Assembly: GCA_030068075.1 (NCBI GenBank)
Contig: CM057841.1
Span: forward strand, 38,357,030 to 38,421,029
From: Paguma larvata
Lineage: Eukaryota; Chordata; Mammalia; Carnivora; Viverridae
DNA: 64,000 nucleotides
Reading direction: 5' to 3'
Shown: positions 1 to 11,720 of the stretch, piece after piece
Position numbering within the stretch: position 1 is the stretch's first letter
How the letters are laid out: each line of letters opens with the position of its first letter
Made by a program: the position numbers and the translations under genes
Notes under the pieces: generated by a model
What the model was told of the DNA's origin: nothing
Seen by the model: the letters and a program-made list of their open reading frames with translations, nothing else
Database searches by the model: none

Positions 1-1110
1 ATGGTAAAATTAAAAGCTTTAAAATAAAACAATTTGTGCCTGAAACTAGTTATTGGCTCCATCCATGCCGACTAGGGAGAACTTCACAATATAAAACCAA
101 ACAGAAAGTATCAAATACTCGAGTTTATATTAGATTATGAATAATTAAAATGTGGAAAACACATGTGTTCTACATTCAGGAATTCTGTTACTGTATTGGT
201 GCTGTCATAAAAACAGAATCTGAATTGTCCAAAATTAGACAACACAAAGAGGTAACTTTTCTAGAAGTGTAAAAATGTATGTGAGTGTATGCGTGTGTGT
301 GCATGAGAACACATCACCACCACCATGATAATTATCAATATAGTTTAGTGAACGTCATCTAAGGACTTCAGGTGCTTGCGGTTTAAGAACGAATGACACA
401 GTGCATAACTCTGAAGAACTCACTGTCTTCTCTATTCGGTATTACATTTCCAATTTTGTACCACTGTGAAGATATGCCACGATACAATTCAGAAAGGTTT
501 GGTTTAGAGCAAATATCTGAGTACATCATCACTCACGGTTAGGATAAGTAATGTTTATAATTAACTATTCAGATAAAATAGTGTAATCTTAGTCAAAACT
601 TTCAAATAGTAAAAATGAAGAAATTTTACAAATAAAACGTCATCTCATCTTGAAAACTTTTAAGGAATCAGATCAAGTATTTTGTTGTTGCTGTTCCCTC
701 AACTGGGGCCTGAAAAGTGTAAGTTATTTACCCAAAGTCAAGGTAGGAGCAACATCTTGTTATCAAACTGTCTATTTATCTAAAGCCTTAATATTATCGA
801 TGTTATATACCAAGCACTCCTTGATGCTTCCACATTTCTGCTGCAGAGAAAGCATTAACGTTTCTTATTCCAATGTTCATTCAAAATGTATTTACTACAA
901 GACTGCTAGACACTATTCATCACCTACAATAAACTAAGTAGACACAACTCCCTCTCTTGGGTATCTATCCCAGTTATAAGAGACAAAGTGGTATGAGCGA
1001 ACTGCTTTGATAATATGATAGTATTGGGCTTGTTTCCTATAATTATAAATGTTTTCTATCAATTATAAATTTGATTCCCACATACATGTTTTGGGAGGCA
1101 TCACATGACT
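1..1110. other. Unassigned non-repetitive stretch
   Basis: AT-rich sequence in which I recognise no gene, exon or repeat family. A 95-codon open frame on the + strand (650-937) has no similarity I recognise and the low-complexity composition expected by chance. Confidence 0.5.
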
Positions 1111-1114
1111 ATCC

Positions 1115-1330
1115 TTGAACTAGAATTCAGATATCCTGGGTTTTCATTCTGGGATTACCACTTACTCTTTGGCTTGGGCCCTGTTCCCCTTTCTGTGAAC
1201 ACTCGGTATCCTTACCAATAATGTAAACAATGCCACCTATCCAGAGCTATCTCAAATTGCCACTGAGAAGATCCAATGAAGAGTAATTCCTCAAAGCACC
1301 TTTTGACAAGTAAAGCATTACATTATTTGC
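1115..1330 (+). repeat. MIR SINE relic
   Basis: The run reads like a decayed mammalian-wide MIR in sense orientation: CACTTACT, then a TTGGGC core, a CTGTGAAC/CTTACC stretch in place of the usual CTCATCTGTAAAATG, and a degenerate tail. Identification is from the order of motifs only; divergence is high and boundaries are approximate. Confidence 0.5.
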
Positions 1331-3600
1331 CTTACATCCTTCCACTTCCTTCTGTGTTTTTAGCTCTCTAATGAAGAGAGGCTTTCTACTTTTGCCCTGT
1401 CTTTTTTCTTCCTTCTTTTTGGCCCCAACCTAATCTAGTGCCAGCCAAAATTACAGAGATTCAGTAAAGCGTTAATGCATCTATCTCATGTTAAATTTTT
1501 TCATGGACATGTATCAATATCTGAAGTGTTATGGGACTCATAATGTTGGTTCCACATCCTCCAGATTGGTAATTTGGCCATTTAAATTTGCTAACCATTA
1601 TGCATTATGCATCAGAGTGCCATGTTACACTTTAGCATCTGCTTTATGACAGAAAAATGAAGGAGGTAGGGCAGAAAAGCCTATTTATAAGAAAAGGTAT
1701 GCTTCAAGAAAAGGTTTCTAAGTATTCATTTTTGTTAAGTTCATATTACCTAGGTTATCCTAATATTATAGTTTAAATTTTTCTATTAATCAGTTTTCAT
1801 CGTTTTGAGTTTTCAAAATAAGAAGGTATTTTGATATACATCTCTAAAGGTTATATTAATCTTAGTTATTAACCTAATGGGCCTTACCAGAAAAGGTCTA
1901 TAAATTACAGCCTATTTTTATATGGATATCATACAAATTTTATCAATTATGTCATATGTTAGGGACTTTGGAATTCCATTTATTAAATATTTCAGTGACA
2001 AACCTCTTTCTAGTTTAAAACTTCATCCGATTAAGGACAAACTGATCATATAGAATAAAAGTCTTGAGAAACAAAGGAGGTAAAATTTCCCACTGGGCTG
2101 AGTCTACAGAATTCTACATGAATCTCCATCATCTGCCTGAATTATAGGTCAGAGAAATATATTTGAATTTGTACAGTTCTTCTTACCAACACATCCACTT
2201 ATCTGCAGACAGACAAACACCCAGATAATTTAAGCCTAGATTCTTTTAGAACACACTTGAGAGGGTGGAACTATTCAATTCCCTGGGCTAGGCTAGAATT
2301 TGTCAACATGAGAAACATGATTGTAATTCGTACGCACAGCCTCCCTGACAGCATGGTGACTTCATGCGCCCCCGTCAGAATATTCAGCTCTTTTTACACT
2401 ATTTGCCTCCAAAACGTAGCTTCACTTGCGAGGCAGACCGCCCTCTCCACCCTGTGAATCTTCCACGTTCCCATGCTGATAAGCCAGCATCGGAGTTCAG
2501 AACCCAAGGCCATTCTCCGGGCTGCATCATTTATGGCAGAACAACGTATCAATCTGTAGACGAAAGCAGCCCAGAAGACAAGGGCTGAACATCAAGACTG
2601 AGTATTTCTGCAGTAATAAGGCAGTTGACAAGCAAACTTCTCAGCAAGGAAACTGGAGAAGTAGCTGCTAATTGCTCTGTTCTATAAGCATCCTTTCCTT
2701 CCTTAAAAAAAGATGTTGACAGAGCTTCACAAAGAGGTACATCTTGTCCCCTTGCCATAGGTGTTCCTTGCTGTCCCTCAGGAAGATCCCAGTGACTGTA
2801 CTTCCAGTTGAGAAAAGCTATTTTGAACTTGTCCCCTCATCCTGATGACAGTGGAAAGAATTAAATATTTTTATATTTCTCTTTTTTATAAATAACCAGA
2901 ATGGAACTATATTTTAAAACCAAGGTTTTATCAAATTGCCTGTTCCTTTTTTCCTGAGGGTCTTATGTATAAAATTATATGGAGTTCATGCTGATAAATG
3001 GACAATCTGGGGAGGAATAGAAACATGTTTCATTTTCTTGCTCGTTTGTTCAAAAAGAGACATTGATATCAATGAAAAATTTTTAATTATTGTCCTTCCA
3101 AAGCTGCTTTCTGTAGTACTTCATAAAATCCTGACAGAAAAAAACTAAAACTAAAACTAAAACCAAAAACACAAAATAAAGAAACCTATCTCCTTACAGT
3201 TTCCCCAGAGGCCAGTCTTTTTAAAATACACTTTTTAACAGAGTGTTTCATAACTATGGATAAGTCTCTTGAGAAAATAGTGAAAGGTATTGTCTCCACT
3301 TAGCCAAAATAAAGACTGAATTCTCAGAAAAGAATCCCACTCAGATCTGATTTAACCATGACAACCATTTCAAGTACTTAGAAGTTCTATGTTCAGGGCT
3401 AGGTGTTGGAATAATGAGACAAATAAAGTAGCCATTACTTTCAAGAACCTGGAACAATCATGCAGCAGTACAGGGTGACACAAGACTGACAGACCAGGAT
3501 GGACATATGTCATCAGCAATGTTCATCTGTTGGTTCCTATTCATCAAACCTTTAAGTCCGACAAGTTAGGTTGGAACACGAGCTAGGCACCATACTCCTC
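1331..3600. other. Unassigned stretch, no gene recognised
   Basis: No exon, RNA gene or clear repeat. About 2250-2590 is somewhat more GC-rich than its surroundings and has short open frames on both strands (66, 74 and 69 codons), none recognisable. A poorly preserved stretch at about 3385-3480 has the wording of an ancient mammalian interspersed repeat, but I could not assign it. Confidence 0.45.
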
Positions 3601-3603
3601 CTT

Positions 3604-3785
3604 GGTCTTGGAAAGATTACCTACTCTCCTTCTATTTCAGTGTTTTATCTTTCAGATAATATTAGTAGCTATTTCATATGGTCTTTGTTAGAATTAAATG
3701 AGTTAGTATATGTAAAAGAAAATCTCAGCAGAGTGCTTACTATATAGTAAGCATCTAGTAGGTGTTTTATACCTTACTGTCAGTA
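3604..3785 (+). repeat. MIR SINE relic
   Basis: Sense-orientation MIR core and 3' half: a decayed TTATCTTTCAGATAATA, then AGAATTAAATGAGTTA, then an AGAGTGCTTACTATATAGTAAGCATCTAGTAGG 3' segment matching the usual MIR ending (given here only as pattern order). Old and diverged. Confidence 0.6.
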
Positions 3786-3852
3786 ACAATTAAAAGAACA
3801 GGTAATGTAAGCAGCAATTACAAAAACATTTTAATAAAAGACATATCCTAGA

Positions 3853-4083
3853 GGGGCACCTGGGTGGCTCCGTTGGTTGAGTGTCCAGCTTCGGCCCAGG
3901 TCAAGACTTTGCAGTTTGTAAGTTTGAGCCCTGCATTGGGCTCTGTGCTGACAGCTCAGAACCTGACAGCTCAGAATCTGCTTTGGATTCTGTGTCTCCC
4001 TCTCTCTCTGCCCCTTCCTGACTCATCCTCTGTCTCTTTCTCTCTCTCTCTCAATTGAATAAATAAACATTAAAAATATTTTT
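3853..4083 (+). mobile_element. SINEC_Fc-type felid SINE
   Basis: tRNA-derived SINE of carnivores. It starts GGGGCACCTGGGTGGCTC, has the tRNA-like B-box region, a GCTCTGTGCTGACAGCTC segment (the ACAGCTCAGAA piece is duplicated here), the CTCTCTCTGCCCC pyrimidine block and an AATAAATAAACATT tail. Flanking AAAGACATA at 3837-3845 and 4084-4092 looks like a partly decayed target-site duplication (TSD). Its mobility depended on L1 ORF2 protein acting in trans. Confidence 0.92.
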
Positions 4084-4099
4084 AAAGACATAATGTAGT

Positions 4100-4729
4100 T
4101 ACTAGTAATACCTAGATACCTAGAAACAACTAATAGAAGTGACATGCAGATAATGAGTTTTTGCAGTGCAGTGTTAAATTATATAAACAGTCACTGGGTC
4201 TAAATGATAAACAGAGTACATATTCTTACTCTCTGATCTAAACACCTAGCAATGATGGATGATATTTCAAATGAGGGAAAGATGATATAATTGCACTCAA
4301 ATTCACATAAAATATACTTTTGTACCAGGCACTTAATACAAACAAATAAGAAAAAAACATTAACTTTTTCTGTTCTTTATGTCTACAACCATGCAGTACT
4401 GGATAGTTTAGGCTCTACAGGGTACAGAGAATAGAAAATTGCTCCATTGCTTGAAGTCATGATCTAAGACAGGGGTTTCCTGATTCCAGAGAGATAGGGC
4501 AAAAAGAAAGGAATCAGTATTTTCATGAAATTTATCAACACAGCGTTGGTACCAGTAACTGTGGGAAAGTGCAAGTAAAGACATTTACATACACAAAACA
4601 AGTTTTCATAACCACAGAAATTCAAAAAGAAAAAAAGCCATGAAAGTTGTATTTCAACATGAATGGAAGTAAACTCAAATGCAAAGCATGAGAGAGATGA
4701 AAGTAGTGAGCCAAGACATTTAAGCAACT
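4100..4729. other. Unassigned stretch
   Basis: Nothing recognised. A 109-codon antisense open frame (4464-4793) is hydrophobic, overlaps A-rich DNA and the start of an old L1, and is most likely a chance frame. Confidence 0.4.
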
Positions 4730-5190
4730 TCTTAATTATAATAAATAAATAATTCCTTATGATAAAAACAAAAAAATGCCCAAATATCTTCAATTGAGAA
4801 TAATATCAAACATTTAAGGAAGAAATGATATCAAGCAATAAAACTCCTTCAAAATATAGAAGTAAGAACACTCCCTAGGTCATTTTATGATACCCACATT
4901 ACACTCACAAAACCAGAGTAAGTCCTTACAAGGAAAGGAAATAAAAAACCAATCTTCTTCATGAGCATAGGTCCAAAATACCTTTAAAACTATAAAAAGA
5001 ATCTGTCATTATATAGAAAGTTTAACACATCATGATCAAGTGGGATTTTGTCCAGGGACTCAGGTTAGTTTGACATTTAAAAAATATTAACTAAGGTAAT
5101 TCACAATGTTAACAGAATATACGGGAAAACCATATAATCTCAACATATATAGAAAACACATTGCTAAAACTCAGTGACTTTTTATGTCAC
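4730..5190 (+). mobile_element. Ancient L1 ORF2 fragment (first segment of a split element)
   Basis: Heavily mutated L1 ORF2 sequence covering the early reverse-transcriptase region. The recognisable line is the decayed equivalent of HDQVGFIPG (around 5030-5055), followed by the INVIHHINR-like stretch. The same element resumes at about 8770 after a younger L1 and continues to about 12.4 kb, so this is the left arm of an interrupted insertion. No intact reading frame remains. Confidence 0.65.
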
Positions 5191-5195
5191 TTACA

Positions 5196-5247
5196 TATAT
5201 ATATATATGTATACATATGTATGTTTGTATATATACACATACACAAT

Positions 5248-5278
<31 letters not shown>

Positions 5279-5321
5279 CACACACACTCAGTGACCTTTA
5301 TATATACACACACACACACAC
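5196..5321. repeat. Compound (TA)n/(TATG)n/(CA)n microsatellite
   Basis: Alternating purine-pyrimidine tract: (TA)n, then TATG/TACA units, then (CA)n at about 5250-5270 and again at 5306-5320. An ACTCAGTGAC word occurs on both sides (5168-5177 and 5286-5295), suggesting a local duplication of the tract. It lies at the 5' truncation point of the L1 that starts at about 5322. Confidence 0.85.
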
Positions 5322-5458
5322 TAAACCAGCCCTTCAAGAAATTTTAAGGGGGACTCTTTGAGGGGAGGAAAAGCAAAACAAAACAAGAAACCAAAAGCAA
5401 CAAAGACTAGAAGGGACCAGAGAACACAACCAGAAACTCCAACTCTACAGACGACACA

Positions 5459-5728
5459 ATGGCAATAAATTCATATCTTACAGTACTCATTCTGAACATC
5501 AATGGGCTAAATGCTCCAATCAAAAGACATAGAGTAACAGAATGGAAAAGAAAACAAGATCCATCTATATGCTGTTTACAAGAGACCCACCTTAGACCTA
5601 AAGACACCTTCAGATTGAAAGTAAGGGGATGGAGAACCATCTATCATGGAAACAGTCAACAAAAAAAAGCCAGAGTAGCCATACTTATATCAGAATATCT
5701 AGACTTTAAAGACTGTAACAAGAGATAA
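5459..5728 (+). pseudogene. L1 ORF2 endonuclease N-terminal remnant
   Basis: Starts MAINSYLTVLILNINGLNAP, the usual carnivore L1 ORF2 start. This is the N-terminal part of the APE-type endonuclease that nicks the target in L1 retrotransposition. The metal-site neighbourhoods NING (about residue 16) and LQETH (about residue 41, containing the conserved Glu) are visible. The frame ends after 89 codons, while a full ORF2 is about 1,270 residues. Dead fragment. Confidence 0.85.
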
Positions 5729-6169
5729 CGAAGAATATTATATCCTAATTAAGGGGTCTGTCTACCAAGAAAATCTAATAATTGTAAATATTTATGCTCA
5801 AATGTGAGAGTACCCCAATATGTAAATCAATTAATCACAAACATAAGGAAACTCATTGATAATAATACCATAATAGTAGGGGACTTGAACACCCCACTTA
5901 CAGCAATACACAGATCATCTAAGCAGAAAATCAACAAACAATGGTTTTGAATGACGCAGTGGACCAGATGGACTTACCAGATATATTCAGAACATTTCAT
6001 CCTAAAGCAGCAGAATACACATTCTCTCCAGTGCACATGGAAAGTTCTCCAGAATTGATCACATACTGAGACACAATTCAGCTCTAAAAGTACAAAAAGA
6101 TCGAGATCATACCGTGCATAGTTTCAGACCATTCTATGAAACTCAAAATCAACCACAAGAAAAAATTTA

Positions 6170-6395
6170 GGGGGCACCTGGGTGGCTCAGTCGGTTGAGC
6201 GTCCGGCTTCAGCTCAGGTCATGATCCCGGTCTGTGGGTTCGAGCCCCGCGTCGGGCTCTGTGCTGACAGCTCAGAGCCTGGAGCCTGTTTCGGATTCTG
6301 TGTCTCCCTCTCTCTCTGCCCCTCCCCCACTCATGCTCTGTCTCAGTCTCAAAATTAAATAAACATCAAAAAAAAAAATTAAAAAAAAAATAAAT
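6170..6395 (+). mobile_element. SINEC_Fc-type SINE inside the L1
   Basis: Near-consensus copy with A-box-like TGGCTCAGTCGG, B-box-like GGTTCGAGCCC, GCTCTGTGCTGACAGCTC, CTCTCTCTGCCCCTCCCCC and a two-part A-rich tail. It lies between the end of the L1 endonuclease segment and mid reverse transcriptase. No clear TSD can be seen, which fits an insertion coupled to loss of target DNA or a later deletion reaching its edge. Confidence 0.93.
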
Positions 6396-6860
6396 ATTCA
6401 CCACAAACAAGTGCAATTTATACCTGGGATGTAGGGCTGGTTCAATATCCGCAAAACCAATGTGATTTATCACATCAGTAAAAGAAAGGACAAGAACCAT
6501 ATGATCCTCTCAACAGATGCAGAGAAAGCATTTGATAAAATACAGCATCTTTCTTGATAAAAACCCTCAAGAAAGTAGGGATAGAAGGATCATACTTCAA
6601 GATCATAAAAGTCATATATGAGAGACCCAATGCTAATATCATCTTCAATGAGGAAAAACCGAGAGCCTTCCCACTAAGGTCAGTAACAAGAGACGGATGT
6701 TCACTCTCACCACCATTATTCAACATGGCATTGGAAGTCTTAGTCTCAGCAATCAGACAATATAAAGAAATAAAAGGCATCCAAATTGGCCAGGGGGAAG
6801 CACACTTTCAGTCTTCGCAAATGACATGATACTGTATATAGAAAATCCAAAAGATTCCAC
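6396..6860 (+). pseudogene. L1 ORF2 reverse-transcriptase remnant
   Basis: Mid-RT region: decayed QGWFNIRK-like and INVIHHI-like lines, then [10 protein letters not shown], a [17 protein letters not shown] stretch, the [12 protein letters not shown] helix region, and a catalytic block readable as VFANDMILY near 6810-6835 after a frame change. The family has FADDM here, so the first catalytic Asp appears as Asn. Frameshifts and stops make it non-functional. Confidence 0.85.
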
Positions 6861-8099
6861 CAAAAAATTGCTAGAACTGATCCATGAATTCAGGAAAGTC
6901 ACAGGATATAAAATCAATGCACAGAAATTGGTTGCATTCCTATCTACCAATAATGAAGCAACAGAAACAGAAATCAAGGAATCAAATTGCACCAAAACCC
7001 ACAAAATACCTAGGAATAATTCTAACCAAAGAGGTGAAAAATCTATATACTGAAAACTATAGAAAGTCATGAAAGAAATTGAAGAATACACAAAAAATTG
7101 GAAAAATATCCCATACTCATGGATAGGAAGAAAAAATATTGTTAAAATGTCAATACTACCCAAAGCAATCCACATATTCAATGCAATACCTAAATAAATA
7201 ACACCAGCGTTCTTCACAGAGGTACAACAAACAATCCTAAAATTTGTATGGAATCAGAAAAGACCCTGAATAGACAAAGCAATCTTGAAAAAGAAAACGA
7301 AAGCTGGAGGCAGCACAATCCCGGACTTCAAGCTGTATTACAAAGCTGTAATCATCAAGACAGTATGGTACTGGCACAGAACAGACACTAAAACCAATGG
7401 AAAAGAATAGGAACCCAGAAAAGAACTCACAAATGTATGGGTAACTAACTGCTGACAAAGCAGGAAAGAATATTCAATGGAATAAGGACAGTCTCTTCAG
7501 CAAGTGGTGCTGGGAAAACTCGACAGCGACCAGAAAAATGAACCTTGACCATTTTCTTACACCATACACAAAAATAGACACAAAATGGATGAAAGACCTA
7601 AACAGAAGACAGGAAGCCATCAAAATCCTTGAAGAGAAAGCAGGCAAAAACTTCTTTGACACTGGCCACAGCAACTTCTTACTCAACATGCCTCTGGAGG
7701 CAAGGGAAACAAAAGCAAAATGAACTATAGGACCTCATCAAAATAAAAAGCTTCTGCACATCAAAGGAAACAATTAGCAAAACTAAAAGGCAACTGATGG
7801 AAGGGGGAAGATATTGCAAAAGGCATATCGGACAAAGGGTTAGTAACCAAAATCTATAAAGAACTTATCAAACTCAACACCCAAAAAACAAATAATCCAG
7901 TGAAGAAAGGGGCAAAAGACATGAATAGACACTTCACCAAAGAAGACATCCAGATGGCCAACTGACACATGAAATCATGTGTCAATATCATTCATCATCA
8001 GGGAACTACAAATCAAATCACATTGAGATACTACCTCACACCTGTCAGAATGGCTAACATTAACAACTCAGGCAACAACAGCTGTTGCTGAGGATGCGG

Positions 8100-8367
8100 G
8101 GAAAGAGGATCTCTTTTGAACTTCTGGTGGGAACGCAAACTGGTGCAGCCACTCTGAAAAACAGTATGGATGTTCCTCAAAAAAGTAAAAATAGAACTAC
8201 CCTATAACCCAGCAATTGCACTACTAGGTATTTATCCAAGGAATACAGGCGTGCTGTTTCAAAGGGGCACATGCACTCCTATGTTTATAGCAGCACTATC
8301 AACAATAGCCAAAGTATGGAAAGAGTCCAAGTGTCCATCAATGGATGAATGGATAAAGAAGACATAG
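8100..8367 (+). pseudogene. L1 ORF2 C-terminal remnant
   Basis: The last open segment (65 codons from 8170) carries the conserved ORF2 C-terminal line, including [14 protein letters not shown] and STIAKVWKESKCPS. Upstream, a decayed segment corresponds to the C-terminal region around the conserved Cys cluster. Truncated relative to the family and not connected in frame to the RT segment. Confidence 0.85.
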
Positions 8368-8764
8368 CATACATATATACAATTGAGTATTACTCAGCAA
8401 TCAAAAGAATGAAATCCTGCCATTGCAACTATATGAATGGGACTAGAGGGTATCATGCTAAGCAAAATTAGTCAATCAGCGAAAGACAAATATATGATTT
8501 CACTCATATGTGGTCTTTAAGATACAAAACAGAAGAACATAAGGGAAGGGAAGCAAAAATAATATTAAAACAGGGAGGGGACAAAACATAAGAGACTCTT
8601 AAATGTGGAAAACAAACAGAAGGTTACTGGAGGGGTTCTGGGAGATCCCCCCTCCTAATGGTCTAAATGGGTAAAAGGCATTAAGGAATCTACTCCTGCA
8701 GTCAGTGTTGCACTATACGCTAACTAACTTGGATGTAAATTTAAAAAATAAACTACAATGGGCA

Positions 8765-9250
8765 TCTATAAAACACATACTTATTATAATCAATAGTAAA
8801 AAACTTAAATGTCCTCTTAATAAGATTGAGAACATGGCATGAATATAACTCTCTCAAATTCTATTCATCACTGTATTGGTGTAATTAGCCAGAGAAACCA
8901 ATAAGGCAAGAAATAAAAGACATTTAGATTGGAAAAGAAAAAAATAAATAATATATTGGAAACAAATAATTGGAGACAATATTGTGTCTTTACACATTTA
9001 TAAGAGATCTACAAAAAAAATGTTACTAGAACTGATAATGAATTTTAACAAGGTCTCAGGATAAAAGGTCCATATAAAAATAATAAATGTATAATTAACT
9101 AGTAATTAAAAATAACAGAAACAACAACAAAAATTCAGAATATTCAGTCAAGAACATAGTTAACAAAATAAGCACAAATTCTGTATACTGAAAATTGCAA
9201 ACAGCACAACATACACTTGTCAACAGACAGAAATTATTCATTGACTAATA
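8765..9250 (+). mobile_element. Ancient L1 ORF2 fragment (second segment)
   Basis: Continues the element that starts at about 4730: the decayed LRFGTRQECPLSP-like line, an IGKEE-like stretch, then LLELIMNF and the TENCK-like segment of ORF2. The relative order places it about 100 bp downstream of where the first segment stops, supporting a split by the younger L1. Many stops. Confidence 0.6.
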
Positions 9251-9379
9251 TTGTCCAGAGACAGCCCTCTCTTCTTACCACATGGACGTTTCCGTAGGAC
9301 AACAATTTCATCAGAATGAAGAAGTAAGAAGATTCAGGGAGACATTGTGAGCAACACAAACTCAGAAGTAACATGACAT

Positions 9380-9600
9380 TACTTTTGACATTCTTTTTTA
9401 TTTTTTTAGTGTTTATTTTTTGAGACAGAGACAGAGCATGAGCAGGGGAGGAGCAGAGAGAGAGGGAAACAAAGAATCTGACACAGGTTCCAGGCTCTGA
9501 GCCTGACGCCAGGCTTTAACGCACAAATTGTGAGATCATGACCTGAGCTGAAGTCAGATGCTTAACCAGCTGAGCCACCCAGATGCCTCTACTTTTGACA
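9380..9600 (-). mobile_element. SINEC-type SINE with TSD
   Basis: Reverse-orientation felid SINE (body about 9391-9589): T-rich tail first, then the GAGAGAGAGGG block, a divergent B box, and GAGCCACCCAGATGCCTC at the right edge. It is flanked by an exact 11-bp TSD, TACTTTTGACA, at 9380-9390 and 9590-9600. Confidence 0.92.
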
Positions 9601-10200
9601 GTCTATTCGGTTGAAGGGAGTCATTGGGTGGAACCCATACTCAAGGGAAGAGCTCATATAAGTGCCTGGATATTAGGCGGGAATCATTGAGGGCTGTTTT
9701 TGCAGCTGCCCACCATAGCAGCTAAAAGGCAAAAAGGATAATTTCAACGCATGTTCCAAAATATTCAAAATGCTATATTCACTTATGATTGACTATATGA
9801 AAATCTGAAGTAGAAGAATTTTACTATCTTAAAAATCTGAAGTAGAAGGAAGATTTTTTAAACCATTAAAGGCACATATACATAAGCCTATCTGCTATTT
9901 AATGGGGAAACTTTAAAAGCATTCTAAGTAAAAAACACAGCAAGTCTGGCTTCCATCATTATTTCTATTCCACATTTTCGGAATATGCTGCACAATATAA
10001 TAAGTAAAATAAATCATAGCTATATGAATTGGAAAGGAAATTAAACATACTTTTAAATTTTAGAATGTATGATTGTCTATCTTCTGACATTTCACTTTAT
10101 ACTAAAAATATAACATATATGGAAAATACTATCATGAACATTAGTATTAACAAATTAAAAAGTACAAAAGGAAAAAAGAAAACTTCCACTCATAATGTAA
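9601..10200. other. Probable ancient repeat, family not assigned
   Basis: The stretch up to about 9735 reads like a known, widely dispersed mammalian repeat (GGAGTCATTGGGTGG, then CATTGAGGGCTG) and seems continuous with 9215-9380 across the SINE. I cannot name the family. The remainder to 10200 is AT-rich with a chance 61-codon frame. Confidence 0.35.
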
Positions 10201-10764
10201 CAACATATAAATAAAAGTAAAGTTTCAAGGAGAAATAAAAAATATTGAAGGAATAAAAAAAGAATTGAGTGAATGAAGAGACATACAATGCTCATGGATG
10301 AGAAGATTCAATTGTTAAGGTACCTTTTTTTTCAATTATCCTATAAACTCAAAGTGATTTCAATAAAAATCACATTTGAATGCACCTGAGTGGGTATACC
10401 ATAAAATGTATGTGGAAGAACACAGTCCGTTTGCAAGAAGACTACTGAACAAGAACAATGTGAAATAATTCATTCTAGCAAATACTATGACTAATTTAAA
10501 ATTATAGTAATTAAGATAAATTAGTTGAGGAGGAAAGGAATAGAGGTCAAAACATAGACTAACTGACCCTAAGTACAGAAATCATATGTTAAAGCAGAAG
10601 ATATATTAAAAACTACATTTGGGACATAAATAGCACCTTAAATCAATGACTACAACACAGACTGTTTAATATACAGGGTTGAAATAATTTATTATGTATA
10701 TAAGAAAAAGTAAAGTTAGCTCTTACCACAAAGATAATTCTAGGTATATTAGAGGTCTAATATT

Positions 10765-11002
10765 AAAAGTAAAATTTTATTTTATAATTTGAAAATTTGT
10801 TAAATGTTATTTATTTTTGAGAGTTAGAGAGAAAGCATGAGTGAGGGAGGGGCAGAGAGAAAGGGAGACAGAGGATCCAAAGCAGGCTCTGAGCCGACAG
10901 CAGAGAACCTGATGTGGGGCTCAAACTTATGAACCATGAAATCGTGTCTGAGCTGAAGTCAGATGCATAATGGACTTGATGCCCCTCAAAAGTAAAATTT
11001 TA
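10765..11002 (-). mobile_element. SINEC-type SINE with 15-bp TSD
   Basis: Reverse felid SINE, body about 10780-10987. An exact 15-bp TSD, AAAAGTAAAATTTTA, lies at 10765-10779 and 10988-11002. The left end is T-rich with TTATTTATTTTTGAGAG; the tRNA-like end is rather degenerate (CATAATGGACTTGATGCCCC). Inserted in the old L1. Confidence 0.93.
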
Positions 11003-11144
11003 AACTGCTATGAAAATATGTATAAAATTCTCTTGGTGTACAGAATGGATTCTTAAGACTAGGCAGAAAAAAGTATAAAACATCAAAAATTAAAGATTTT
11101 TATTAAGTCGAAAATGAAATTTGTACAAAACAAAATATGAGTAA

Positions 11145-11284
11145 GGGGCACATGGGTGGCTCAGACAGTTAGGTGTCTGACACTTGGTTTCTGAGTTTGA
11201 GCCTGTATCATGCTCTGTGCTGACAGCATGGAGACTGCTTGGGATTCTCTTTCTCTCCCTCTTTCACTGACCCTCCCCTGATTG

Positions 11285-11323
<39 letters not shown>

Positions 11324-11360
11324 AAAATTAATAAACAAACATAAAAACATTTTAAAAAAG
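11145..11360 (+). mobile_element. Older SINEC-type SINE
   Basis: Plus-orientation SINE starting GGGGCACATGGGTGGCTC, with the GACAGCATGGAGACTGCTTGGGATTCTC variant typical of an older carnivore SINE subfamily rather than the GACAGCTCAGAGCC type. A long CT tract (11285-11324) precedes the A-rich tail. A possible 8-bp TSD, ATGAGTAA, is present at 11137-11144 and 11394-11401. Confidence 0.85.
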
Positions 11361-11720
11361 GAAAATGGCATTTATATAAATAAATAATTGAATGATGAGT
11401 AAAAGGCAAGCACGGACTAACAGAACAGACTTGTAAATAACTGTTTAATATGTAAATCCTATGAAAAACCATAAAAGATCTATATGGAAGAATAAACATC
11501 CTTTTAGAAAAATGGCAAGGAGGAAACCCGAAAGGCTAATAGATACAAAAAAGTAATCAGCCCTCTTTAGTCAACAAAATACAAATTAAATTAAAACAAG
11601 CATTAGTTATTATTTATTATGCACTCCTCAGTGTGGCCAAGAAAATATTCTTTTTTAAAAGTGTGACAATCTAATGTGTTTGGGGATGTGAAGATATCCA
11701 CTCTTACTGGGATGATTAAC

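Larger units (their letters stand above)
5322..8752 (+). mobile_element. Carnivore L1, 5'-truncated, internally deleted, split by a SINE
   Basis: Non-LTR retrotransposon starting in the ORF1/ORF2 junction region, running through ORF2 endonuclease (from 5459), reverse transcriptase (from about 6394), C-terminal region (to about 8370), 3' UTR and an AATAAA-type A-rich end at about 8745. Frames are broken by frameshifts and stops. A felid SINE sits at 6170-6395, and the ORF2 segment between endonuclease end and mid-RT (about 1 kb by comparison with full-length L1) is missing exactly there. The element itself interrupts an older L1. No clear TSD was found. Confidence 0.9.
10230..11720 (+). mobile_element. 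Ancient L1 ORF2 fragment (third segment, split by two SINEs)
   Basis: Decayed ORF2 C-terminal half. It begins with the AATGAAGAGACATACAATGC line, passes the segment coding for [15 protein letters not shown] residues, and continues after each SINE (11003-11144; 11361-11720) in the expected L1 order, ending near the conserved C-terminal region. Old and stop-ridden. It belongs with the segments at 4730 and 8765. Confidence 0.6.

Noticed and set aside
5161..5361. 66-codon frame with Thr-His repeats
   Set aside because: Coded by the (CA)n microsatellite and the L1 edge.
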